Shown here: one piece after another, positions 1 through 6,354 of the stretch | Position numbering within the stretch: the stretch's first letter is position 1 | Layout of the letters: each line of letters opens with the position of its first letter | From: 66-474 sp039923855 | Lineage (GTDB): Bacteria; Pseudomonadota; Gammaproteobacteria; Xanthomonadales; Rhodanobacteraceae | Length of the DNA: 16,697 bases | Assembly: GCA_039923855.1 (NCBI GenBank) | Contig: JBDTBW010000050.1 | Location: forward strand, 1 to 16,697 | Reading direction: 5' to 3' | Translations under genes and position numbers: made by a program | Notes under the pieces: generated by a model | Seen by the model: only the letters and a program-made list of their open reading frames with translations | Database searches by the model: none | Told to the model about the DNA's origin: nothing

Positions 1-1
1 T

Positions 2-235
2 CTGGGCACCAGCGAGAATGCGGTGAAGACGCAAATCTGGTGCGCCATCGCCACCTACGTGCTGATCGCCATCGTCAAGAAAGAACTTCAACTCGATGCC
101 TCGCTCTACACTTGTCTACAGATACTGTCGGTCTCGGTTTTCGAGAAAACTGAGCTCGCCTACGCCTTGCAGCCCAGTCGATCACCACCCGATTCAGACC
201 TCGCCGCCAATCAATTGATTCTGTTTGGCTTTTAA
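2..235 (+). pseudogene. IS4-family transposase, C-terminal fragment (cut by window edge)
   Basis: The frame is open from base 2 and reads LGTSENAVKTQIWCAIATY, followed by VLIAIVKKELQLDASLYTCL, and ends in NQLILFGF before a TAA stop. I recognise this as the conserved C-terminal tail of DDE transposases of the IS4 type, in which the last ~75 residues follow the catalytic glutamate region. Such enzymes cut and rejoin the ends of their insertion sequence. Only the tail lies in the window, so I cannot tell whether the full gene is intact to the left; it is classed as partial. The GTG at base 23 is an internal codon, not a start. Its composition is less GC-rich than the core genes downstream, which fits mobile DNA. 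The family call rests on remembered sequence similarity and is fairly firm; the subgroup is not. Confidence 0.75.
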
Positions 236-250
236 CCGGACACTACTGAT
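236..250. repeat. Possible right terminal end of the IS4-type element
   Basis: The bases straight after the transposase stop read CCGGACACTACTGA. In IS4-type elements the gene runs nearly to the terminal inverted repeat, so the right end of the element is expected here. The left end is outside the window, so the inverted repeat and the target duplication cannot be verified. Confidence 0.3.
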
Positions 251-450
251 GTGGTCTGTAGTCTAAAGCCTAGGTTAAGACGCCGTCGACCGGCTGCATT
301 GGGTCGCAATACGACGGTAATGATCCTGGCAAGCATGGACCCGGAAGGTCGTGAAATTCGCTCGGATTCCGCGCGGCAAATCCATGTGAGCTGCCGAGTG
401 TTTACCGACCGGCAGCCATCCAAGTTACCCGTTGGTGGCATACTTCCGGC
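251..450. other. Intergenic DNA between IS end and PQQ-like gene; no gene seen
   Basis: This 200-base stretch has short open frames on both strands, but none has a recognisable protein, a good ribosome binding site or neighbour support. It presumably carries the promoter of the following gene, but I see no convincing -35/-10 pair. Confidence 0.4.
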
Positions 451-1866
451 ATGAGATGCCTGATCCTGATTCTCTTTCTGTTTGGCGCCAGCGTGATCCT
501 CCCGGCTGCCGCCCAAAACCTACCGCCGCAAGACTGGCCAATGTTCGGCGGCAATCTGGAAAGCACAAGCGCAAACCCAATGCCCACCGGCATCACGGCG
601 GCCAACGTCGCTCACCTCACGCGCCGGCAGATCAAGCTGGACGGCACCGTGGATTCCAGCGCCATTTACTTGCACGCCATCAGCATCCGCGGCGCCCGTC
701 ATAACGCCATCTTCGTGACCACCATCTACGGCAAGACGCTCGCGATCGATGCGGATAGCGGAGACGTTTTGTGGGAATACACGCCGAGTAGCTATCGGCA
801 GCTGGCCGGCACGCGCCAGATCACCACCACCACACCCGTGGCCGATCCCGATCGGCAGTTCATCTATGCCGCCTCGCCCGATGGCTTCATTCAAAAGCTG
901 GCCGTCAGCGATGGTCAGCGCGTGTGGCGCACTTCCATCACCAAGCTGCCGCAGCGGGAGAAGATGGACTCGCCCCTGAAGTTCTTCCGGGGCCACGTGA
1001 TTGCGGTGACGGCCGGCTACATTGGCGACCAGCCACCCTATCAGGGTCATGTCGCCATTCTCGACGGCAAGTCCGGCAAGCTCCTGAACGTGTGGAACTC
1101 GCTATGCAGCAATCGCAGTGGGCTGTTGCAGCCTGATTCCTGCCCGCAGAGCGATTCGGCGATCTGGGGGCGCGCAGGCGCGGTTATCGATCCCGGCAGC
1201 GGCGACATTTTCGTCGCCACCGGCAATGCCGACTGGAACGGCACGACTGATTGGGGCGATTCGGTCATCTGGCTCGATGCCAATGCCACGAAAATGCTGG
1301 GCAACTACACCCCGACCAATACCGCGGCGTTGAATGCGGACGACAGGGATCTTGGCTCGACCTCGCCGGTACTGCTGGGCGAGGACCTGATTGCCCAAGG
1401 CGGCAAGGATGGCAAGATCCGTATGATCAGCCGCAAGGCCATCGCCGGCACCACCCCGCACAAAGACCACGAGTTACAGATCGTTCCCACCCCCAGCGGC
1501 AAAGATCTGTTCACCCAACCGGCGATATGGAAATACGACGGCCAGACTTGGATGTTCGCGGCCGACAACGGTGGTACCGCGGCGTGGACGCTGGAAAATG
1601 GCAAGCTTCAGGAGAAATGGAAAAACGGCACCAGTGGTACCAGTCCGTTCGAAGCGGACGGGCTGCTGTTCGTTTACGCGCGCGAGGGTGGACTGAACGT
1701 GTATCAAGCGGTCTCGGGCAAACTCGTCGCCGCGTTGCCTTGCGGCCCGGGCCACTGGAACAGTCCCATTGTGTTGCAGGGCAAAATCATTCTCCCCGAG
1801 GGCAACGCCAACGTTCACGCGACCAGCGGCGTGCTCGATGTTTGGAGCTTGCCCGGCGGACATTAG
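451..1866 (+). CDS. Exported PQQ-like beta-propeller repeat protein
   Basis: This 471-residue protein begins with a signal peptide (MRCLILILFLFGASVILP, then AAA-Q), with likely signal peptidase I cleavage after about residue 21, so it should be periplasmic or secreted. The mature N-terminus has the WPMFGGNLESTS motif typical of quinoprotein-like propellers. Repeated blades follow, such as GKTLAIDADSGDVLWEY, SPDGFIQKLAVSDGQRVW and GHVAILDGKSGKLLNVWN, together with GDIFVATGNADWN. No CxxCH heme motif is present. Two cysteines (SLCS and DSCP), about 13 residues apart in the middle, could form a disulfide. The family includes PQQ dehydrogenases and non-enzymatic scaffolds such as BamB; I cannot say which role applies, nor whether PQQ is bound. 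The gene stands alone between an IS remnant and the integrase, so it may be island cargo. The ATG at 451 is chosen because the signal peptide starts there; the Shine-Dalgarno sequence is weak. Confidence 0.8.
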   Translation: MRCLILILFLFGASVILPAAAQNLPPQDWPMFGGNLESTSANPMPTGITAANVAHLTRRQIKLDGTVDSSAIYLHAISIRGARHNAIFVTTIYGKTLAIDADSGDVLWEYTPSSYRQLAGTRQITTTTPVADPDRQFIYAASPDGFIQKLAVSDGQRVWRTSITKLPQREKMDSPLKFFRGHVIAVTAGYIGDQPPYQGHVAILDGKSGKLLNVWNSLCSNRSGLLQPDSCPQSDSAIWGRAGAVIDPGSGDIFVATGNADWNGTTDWGDSVIWLDANATKMLGNYTPTNTAALNADDRDLGSTSPVLLGEDLIAQGGKDGKIRMISRKAIAGTTPHKDHELQIVPTPSGKDLFTQPAIWKYDGQTWMFAADNGGTAAWTLENGKLQEKWKNGTSGTSPFEADGLLFVYAREGGLNVYQAVSGKLVAALPCGPGHWNSPIVLQGKIILPEGNANVHATSGVLDVWSLPGGH

Positions 1867-2064
1867 CCGTCTGTGTCCAGTCGCACCTGCGCGCCAGGAA
1901 ACAGGACCTGAGTCGCGGCTTCAGCCCCGTCGGCGTGCACCGGCTTGGGCGACGTAATCTGCTGCCGGAGGTTGATTGCCCCCGAAACCCGACAGTTGCC
2001 AGTGACTCCTTCGGGTCGAACTGCGCCTTTCGAGTTGGGCGATGTGGTGCCTGCCGCGCCACGC
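1867..2064. other. Gap between PQQ-like gene and integrase
   Basis: The two genes converge here. I see no strong hairpin/T-run terminator and no recognisable gene. A minus-strand frame without a start codon is open across the gap and is described in the findings. An 8-base match to the tRNA-Cys 3' end (GGCTTGGG at 1942) is too short to be called an attachment site. Confidence 0.4.
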
Positions 2065-3324
2065 TCAACTTGCGCGCCTGCGGATGGGGACGACGTTCGC
2101 GCCAGTTTTCAGCGCGTCCAAATAATCGGCCCATCCCTGCATCATCTCGCGTCGCTCGGCCATGTACTGCGCCAGATTGTAAGTTCCACGCACTTCATCA
2201 CGGTCACGGTGCGACAACTGGCGCTCGATCGCATCGGGATTCCAGCCGAGTTCGTTCAACAGTGTGGATGCCATGTGCCGGAAACCGTGCCCGGTCATTT
2301 GCTCTTTTGTGTAGCCGAGTCTACGCAGTGCCCCATTGACGGTATTTTCGCTCATTGGTCTCTGCCGACTGCGCACGCCCGGGAAGACCAGCTTGCTGTC
2401 ACCGGTCAAACGCTGGAGTTCGCACAGGATCTGCACCGCTTGCGTAGATAGCGGCACGATATGCGGGGGCGTGCGAGGATTTTCTTTCGCAGCCTTGCGC
2501 AACTTGCGGCGGCTGGGTGGGATGCGCCACTCGGCAGCGTCGAGATCGAGTTCGCTCCATTCCATCGCGCGAATTTCGCCGGGGCGTTGGAACAGAAGGG
2601 GGGAAAGCCGCAACGCCGAGAAGGTAACGGGATGGCCTTGATAACCATCGATCGCACGCAACAATTCGGCGACCTCGGCGGGTCTGGTCAGCGCGGCAAA
2701 GTTTTTCTCATTCGCTTTGGGCAATGCGTCGCGCAGGTCTGCAGCCGGGTTGCGTCGCGCTCGTCCGGTGGCAATCGCATAGCGGAAGATCGCGCTAATC
2801 GTCTCGCGGACACGTCCGGCGGTGTTTAGCGTGCCGCGTGTCACCAGCCGCCGCAATACCGACAACAGTTCCGGCGCTTCGAGCTCGGCTATCGGCCTGC
2901 GCCCGATCCATGGGAACACGTGCGATTCCAACCATGTACGAATCTTGGCGGTATGATCCGGCACCCACTCGCTCTGTTTGATCTCCAGCCATTCGCGCGC
3001 GATTGCTTCAAAACCGTTCTCCGCAGCCAACTGACCCGTGAGTTTTTGCGATCGTCGCTGCGCTCCGGGATCAATCCCCGAGCGCAGCTTCGCGCGTGCA
3101 TCGTCGCGACGCTGGCGCGCTTCGGTCATGCCGACTTCGGGATAACGCCCTAAACCCATGCGGCGTTCACGGCCTGCGAATTGGTACTTCAACCGCCACC
3201 ATTTCGCACCGGTCGGCGCGACGGTCACATACAACCCGCCGGTGTCGTACAGATTGAACGACTTGGCCGCAGGCATCGCCTTGCGCACCGCAATATCCGT
3301 GAGTACCGAGCCCTTACGCGCCAT
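2065..3324 (-). CDS. Tyrosine-type site-specific integrase (DUF4102/P4 family)
   Basis: This 419-residue recombinase integrates and excises a mobile element. The N-terminus (LTDIAVRKAMPAAKSFNLYD, then GGLYVTV) is the arm-DNA-binding DUF4102 domain. A SAM-like core-binding domain follows at about residues 100-190, then the catalytic domain. The active-site residues are visible: R247 in QRPGEIRAMEW, H346 and R349 in GHGFRHMAST, H372 in LSHRDR, and nucleophile Y382 in GTYNLAQY, followed by the typical ERREMMQGWADYLD tail. All key residues are present, so it looks functional. The frame is open to an ATG at 3372, giving 16 extra residues, but I prefer the ATG at 3324: GGA lies about 7 bases upstream, family members start here, and the longer form would run through a repeat array. 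The gene points away from tRNA-Cys, the usual island layout. Confidence 0.93.
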   Translation of the reverse strand: MARKGSVLTDIAVRKAMPAAKSFNLYDTGGLYVTVAPTGAKWWRLKYQFAGRERRMGLGRYPEVGMTEARQRRDDARAKLRSGIDPGAQRRSQKLTGQLAAENGFEAIAREWLEIKQSEWVPDHTAKIRTWLESHVFPWIGRRPIAELEAPELLSVLRRLVTRGTLNTAGRVRETISAIFRYAIATGRARRNPAADLRDALPKANEKNFAALTRPAEVAELLRAIDGYQGHPVTFSALRLSPLLFQRPGEIRAMEWSELDLDAAEWRIPPSRRKLRKAAKENPRTPPHIVPLSTQAVQILCELQRLTGDSKLVFPGVRSRQRPMSENTVNGALRRLGYTKEQMTGHGFRHMASTLLNELGWNPDAIERQLSHRDRDEVRGTYNLAQYMAERREMMQGWADYLDALKTGANVVPIRRRAS

Positions 3325-3340
3325 TGGAATTCCGTCGACA

Positions 3341-3399
3341 ATTTTAGGGATACCGCGGTCTGTAAGCATCACCCGTATCCCGTACGGTATCCCTAAAAT
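3341..3399. repeat. 15-bp inverted repeat with extra GGGATAC copies upstream of integrase
   Basis: ATTTTAGGGATACCG (3341-3355) and its exact reverse complement (3385-3399) flank a 29-base spacer. The spacer holds a further CGTATCCCG copy at 3374-3382, in the same orientation as the right arm. Clusters of such short repeats in front of P4-type integrase genes commonly serve as arm-type integrase sites or as sites for the excisionase or repressor; that role is inferred here. The cluster ends 17 bases before the preferred integrase start, so binding could control integrase expression. Confidence 0.7.
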
Positions 3400-3448
3400 G
3401 TCCCGGATTCAAGTGGATCGTGTCGGACATTGTAGGCGCAATGGACGT

Positions 3449-3473
3449 AAAAAAACCCGCTATGATGCGGGTT
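3449..3473 (-). terminator. Rho-independent terminator after tRNA-Cys
   Basis: On the minus strand AACCCGC, a 6-base loop and GCGGGTT are followed by a run of T. It lies 36 bases beyond the 3' end of tRNA-Cys and would end the tRNA transcript before the integrase region. Confidence 0.8.
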
Positions 3474-3508
3474 ACAGAGACTTTCTGGGATTTTGTTGGA
3501 GGTTCACT

Positions 3509-3582
3509 TGGAGGCTTGGGTCGGAATCGAACCGGCGTACGCGGATTTGCAGTCCGCTGCATGACCACTCTGCCACCAAGCC
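3509..3582 (-). tRNA. tRNA-Cys (GCA)
   Basis: The reverse complement starts GGCTTGG and folds into a full cloverleaf. The acceptor stem GGCTTGG pairs with CCAAGCC. The anticodon loop is ACTGCAAATC with anticodon GCA, and the T arm contains GGTTCGATTCC. The discriminator base is U73, the identity base of cysteine tRNAs, and the CCA end is encoded. Position after pgsA and tRNA-Gly matches cysT in the E. coli uvrC-pgsA-glyW-cysT cluster. Its 3' end faces the integrase, which makes it the likely integration target. Confidence 0.97.
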
Positions 3583-3594
3583 ACGTGCGCATCG

Positions 3595-3600
3595 ATTGTA
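3595..3600 (-). promoter_or_regulatory. Candidate -10 box of tRNA-Cys promoter
   Basis: TACAAT on the minus strand ends 12 bases before the tRNA 5' end. No clear TTGACA-like -35 box sits 16-18 bases upstream. A perfect 7-bp palindrome (GCGTGCG-TCA-CGCACGC at 3605-3621) occupies the spacer. A separate promoter is plausible because a terminator separates this tRNA from tRNA-Gly. Confidence 0.45.
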
Positions 3601-3638
3601 GCTGGCGTGCGTCACGCACGCTCTAGGCCGAAAAACAA

Positions 3639-3662
3639 AACCTCGGCTACGCCGAGGTTTTT
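3639..3662. terminator. Bidirectional terminator between tRNA-Gly and tRNA-Cys
   Basis: AACCTCGGC, loop TAC and GCCGAGGTT form a 9-bp perfect stem with T runs on both strands (TTTTT on plus, TTTTGTTTTT on minus). In the tRNA direction it follows the tRNA-Gly 3' end by about 8 bases. Confidence 0.8.
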
Positions 3663-3670
3663 AGAAAAGC

Positions 3671-3746
<76 letters not shown>

Positions 3747-3757
3747 GCGAGCCGGCA

Positions 3758-3785
3758 ATAATAGCGCCGTTACCGCACCAGTCAA
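3758..3785 (-). promoter_or_regulatory. Sigma-70-type promoter of tRNA-Gly overlapping pgsA stop
   Basis: On the minus strand TTGACT (3785-3780), a 16-base spacer and TATTAT (3763-3758) form a near-consensus promoter. Eleven bases separate the -10 box from the tRNA 5' end, and this stretch is GC-rich, as in stringently controlled stable-RNA promoters. The TGA inside TTGACT is the pgsA stop codon. Confidence 0.7.
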
Positions 3786-4372
3786 GCCGGCGGCCCTTCC
3801 GAATCGGCACGCGGCGAATCCAGCCGCAACGCCGGCCACGCCGCGCGCAGATAGAGCAACCCCGACCAGATGGTCAGGATCGCGGCGATCACCAGCAAAC
3901 CCTCGCCCAGATGATAGACGCGCAGCACCGGTTCGTCATGCTGCGCCAGCAACACCAGCAGCGCGATGACCTGCATTACCGTCTTGACCTTGCCGACCCA
4001 CGCCACGTTTACCCGCACGCGTTCGCCCACGAATGCCATCCACTCGCGCAAGGCCGACACCGCGATCTCGCGACCCACGATCACGGCAGCGGTGACGGCC
4101 AGCAGCACGGTGGGATGCGCCTGCACCAGCAGGAACAGCGTCACCGCCACCATCAATTTGTCGGCGACCGGATCCAGGAACGCGCCGAACGCGGAAACGA
4201 GGTCATAGCGCCGCGCCAGCCAGCCGTCCAGCCAGTCGGTCAAACTAGCCAGCAAAAATATCAGCGCCGCGACGATGCCTGCACCGCGCACCGGCGCGTA
4301 GAACGCAAGCACCATCACCGGCAACAGCGCGATGCGGAACAGCGTCAGCGCATTCGGCAGGTTGATCCGCAT
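3782..4372 (-). CDS. pgsA: CDP-diacylglycerol-glycerol-3-phosphate 3-phosphatidyltransferase
   Basis: This 196-residue inner-membrane enzyme makes phosphatidylglycerol phosphate from CDP-diacylglycerol and glycerol 3-phosphate, the committed step to phosphatidylglycerol and cardiolipin. It carries the full CDP-alcohol phosphatidyltransferase signature: D46, D49-G50, A53-R54, G63, D67 and D71 in DWLDGWLARRYDLVSAFGAF followed by LDPVADK. The N-terminus MRINLPNALTLFRI is typical of PgsA, several hydrophobic membrane segments follow, and the length is usual. The ATG at 4372 has GAGGA about 8 bases upstream. It lies 48 bases after uvrC on the same strand, as in E. coli, so the two are probably co-transcribed. 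The charged, proline-containing tail (LDSPRADSEGPPA) is not conserved in the family as far as I recall. Confidence 0.96.
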   Translation of the reverse strand: MRINLPNALTLFRIALLPVMVLAFYAPVRGAGIVAALIFLLASLTDWLDGWLARRYDLVSAFGAFLDPVADKLMVAVTLFLLVQAHPTVLLAVTAAVIVGREIAVSALREWMAFVGERVRVNVAWVGKVKTVMQVIALLVLLAQHDEPVLRVYHLGEGLLVIAAILTIWSGLLYLRAAWPALRLDSPRADSEGPPA

Positions 4373-4420
4373 CCAGATTCCTCAAGCATCGGGCGAGTGT
4401 CGCACGGCGCGCGCTGCGCG

Positions 4421-6241
4421 TCATTCGTGCAGGAACGCAAAAATGCGTTCGGCCAACGCGCGATTGACGCCCCGAACATGGCTAAGTTCCTCGACGCCCG
4501 CGGCGGCGACGCCCGCGTGCCCGCCGAACGCCTTCAGCAAGGCCGCGCGCCGATGCGCGCCGATACCGGGAATGTCTTCCAGCACGCTGTGCTCGCGCGC
4601 AGCCTCGCGGCGGCGGCGATGGCCGGTGATCGCGAAACGATGCGCCTCGTCGCGGATCGCGTCGATCAGGTGCAAAGCGGGCGATCCGGGGCCGGGATTC
4701 AACTGCCGTCCACTCATCCCGAGGATCAGGGTCTCCTCGCCAACGCGCCGCGACGGACCTTTGGCCACGCCGACCACCGCGATGCCTTCGATGGCCAATT
4801 CACGCAGCACCTCGATCGCCTGCGTCACTTGCCCCGCACCACCATCGATCAGCAACAGATCGGGTGCTTCGCACTCACCCGCCGCCACGCGCTTCAGGCG
4901 GCGTAACAGCACCTGGCGCATCGCCGCATAATCGTCGCCCGCGGTCACACCGCGGATATTGAAGCGGCGGTAGTTGGTCTTTTGCGGGCCTTCCGGCCCG
5001 AACACCACGCAGGACGCTACGGTTTCCTCGCCTTGAGTGTGGCTGATGTCGAAACATTCGATCCGGCGCGGCGTACTCGACAATTGCAGCAGCTCGCGCA
5101 CCGCCTCGAAACGCGCGTGCAAGATCTGCCGGCTGGACAATCTGGATAGCAATGCCGCCTCGGCGTTGCGCGCGGCCAGCTCCACGAAACGCGCGCGTTC
5201 GCCGCGCACCCGCGCCTTCACGGCGACCAGATGACCCGCGTGCGTACTCAATACGTCGCCCAGCAGCGCGGCATCCGTGATCTCATGTTCCAGCACCAGT
5301 TCATCCGGCACCGGCTTGTCGAGGTAATACTGCGCGATGAATTGCGCAAGCACATCCGCCGGGCTCGCATCGAGCGGAAGTTTCGGAAAAAAATCGCGCG
5401 AACCGAGACTGACACCGTTGCGAAAATACAGTGCCGATACGCAGGCGACGCCCGCCTCGATCCGGCACGCCAGCACGTCCATGTCGGCGCGCGCGCCCTG
5501 CACATAATGGTGCGCCTGCAGTCCGCGCAAAGTCGCAACCTGATCGCGCAGGCGCGCGGCGCGTTCGAACTCCTGTTGCGCGCTGGCGCGTTCCATCTCT
5601 CCACCCAGTTCATCGATCACCGCGCTGCTGCGACCATCGAGGAACATCGCCGCGTGACGCACCTCGCGCTGGTAACTGCCGGCGTCGATGAAAGCCACGC
5701 ACGGCGCCGTGCAGCGGCCGATCTGGTATTGCAGGCAAGGACGCGAACGGTTGCGGAAAAAACTGTCTTCGCACTGACGGACCTTGAACAGTTTCTGCAT
5801 CAGCGACAGGCTCTCTCGCACCGCCCAAGCGCTGGGGTACGGCCCGAAATAGCGGCCTTTCATCGTGCGCGCGCCGCGATGGAACGCCATGCGCGGGAAA
5901 TCCTCGCCTTCCGAAAGAAAGATGTACGGATAACTCTTGTCGTCGCGCAGCAAGATGTTGTAGCGTGGTTTCAGCGATTTGATAAGCTGCGATTCCAGCA
6001 GCAGCGCCTCGCCCTCGGTGCGCGTCAGCGTCACCTCGATCATCGCTATCCTGGCGATCATCGCCGCGATGCGCGGTTCCATCCGGGGTTTCAGAAAATA
6101 ACTGCCGACACGCTTTCTCAGATTGCCCGCCTTGCCGACGTACAACAATCCGCCATCCGCGTCGAACATGCGATAAACGCCGGGCGAGTTGGTGAGTGTG
6201 CGGACAAAAACCTTGCCGTCGAAGGCCGGTGCTGAAGACAT
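4421..6241 (-). CDS. uvrC: Excinuclease ABC subunit C
   Basis: This 606-residue protein makes both incisions in nucleotide excision repair after UvrA/UvrB recognise damage. The N-terminal GIY-YIG nuclease domain shows GVY at 21-23 and YVG at 34-36, with the LRKRV helix after it, and makes the 3' cut. Near residue 200 is the UvrB-binding UVR motif (ELGGEMERASAQQEFERAAR). The C-terminal half has the RNase H-like domain that makes the 5' cut, with FDISHTQGEETVASCVVF, LLLIDGGAGQV and DEAHRFAITGHRRRR. The helix-hairpin-helix end follows (LEDIPGIGAHRRAALLKAFG). Length and domain order match the family. The ATG at 6241 is chosen by homology, as no clear Shine-Dalgarno is visible. A TAGAAT at 6346-6341 (minus) might be its -10 box. 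It probably forms an operon with pgsA. Confidence 0.98.
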   Translation of the reverse strand: MSSAPAFDGKVFVRTLTNSPGVYRMFDADGGLLYVGKAGNLRKRVGSYFLKPRMEPRIAAMIARIAMIEVTLTRTEGEALLLESQLIKSLKPRYNILLRDDKSYPYIFLSEGEDFPRMAFHRGARTMKGRYFGPYPSAWAVRESLSLMQKLFKVRQCEDSFFRNRSRPCLQYQIGRCTAPCVAFIDAGSYQREVRHAAMFLDGRSSAVIDELGGEMERASAQQEFERAARLRDQVATLRGLQAHHYVQGARADMDVLACRIEAGVACVSALYFRNGVSLGSRDFFPKLPLDASPADVLAQFIAQYYLDKPVPDELVLEHEITDAALLGDVLSTHAGHLVAVKARVRGERARFVELAARNAEAALLSRLSSRQILHARFEAVRELLQLSSTPRRIECFDISHTQGEETVASCVVFGPEGPQKTNYRRFNIRGVTAGDDYAAMRQVLLRRLKRVAAGECEAPDLLLIDGGAGQVTQAIEVLRELAIEGIAVVGVAKGPSRRVGEETLILGMSGRQLNPGPGSPALHLIDAIRDEAHRFAITGHRRRREAAREHSVLEDIPGIGAHRRAALLKAFGGHAGVAAAGVEELSHVRGVNRALAERIFAFLHE

Positions 6242-6260
6242 TGAAGACCCATCATGGACC

Positions 6261-6329
6261 GTTCGCCCTGAGGTATCGAAGGGCGAACATCCAATGCGGA
6301 AAATTGTTTGTGCTTCGATACCTCAGCAC
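6261..6329. repeat. Pair of inverted REP-like palindromes
   Basis: GTTCGCCCT (6261-6269) and AGGGCGAAC (6280-6288) form a perfect 9-bp stem around GAGGTATCGA. A second, shorter stem, GTGC/GCAC (6310-6329), encloses TTCGATACCTCA. The 11-base core GAGGTATCGAA at 6270-6280 recurs in inverted orientation at 6314-6324, giving a two-unit, BIME-like layout. Related short palindromes are scattered between genes in many gammaproteobacteria. They may stabilise or end the transcript of the kdsB unit. Confidence 0.65.
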
Positions 6330-6354
6330 GGACGGCATCTATTCTAGCGTGCGA

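Noticed and set aside
1942..1949. GGCTTGGG matching the tRNA-Cys 3' end, as a possible second attachment site
   Set aside because: Only eight bases match; attachment cores at tRNAs are usually 15 or more, and the match would exclude the integrase-distal cargo in an unlikely place.
1251..2339. Plus-strand open frame overlapping the PQQ-like gene end and the integrase
   Set aside because: It overlaps two real genes in other frames and gives no recognisable protein.
3325..3372. Longer integrase start at 3372
   Set aside because: The 16 extra residues run through the inverted repeat, are not typical of the family, and the ATG at 3324 has a better-placed GGA.
3911..4906. Long plus-strand open frame opposite pgsA and uvrC (331 codons)
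   Set aside because: It is antisense to two firmly identified genes, its product is rich in R, H and Q without any domain, and such shadows are normal in high-GC DNA.
5231..6235. Long plus-strand open frame opposite uvrC (334 codons)
   Set aside because: Antisense shadow of uvrC; no recognisable motif and no ribosome binding site.
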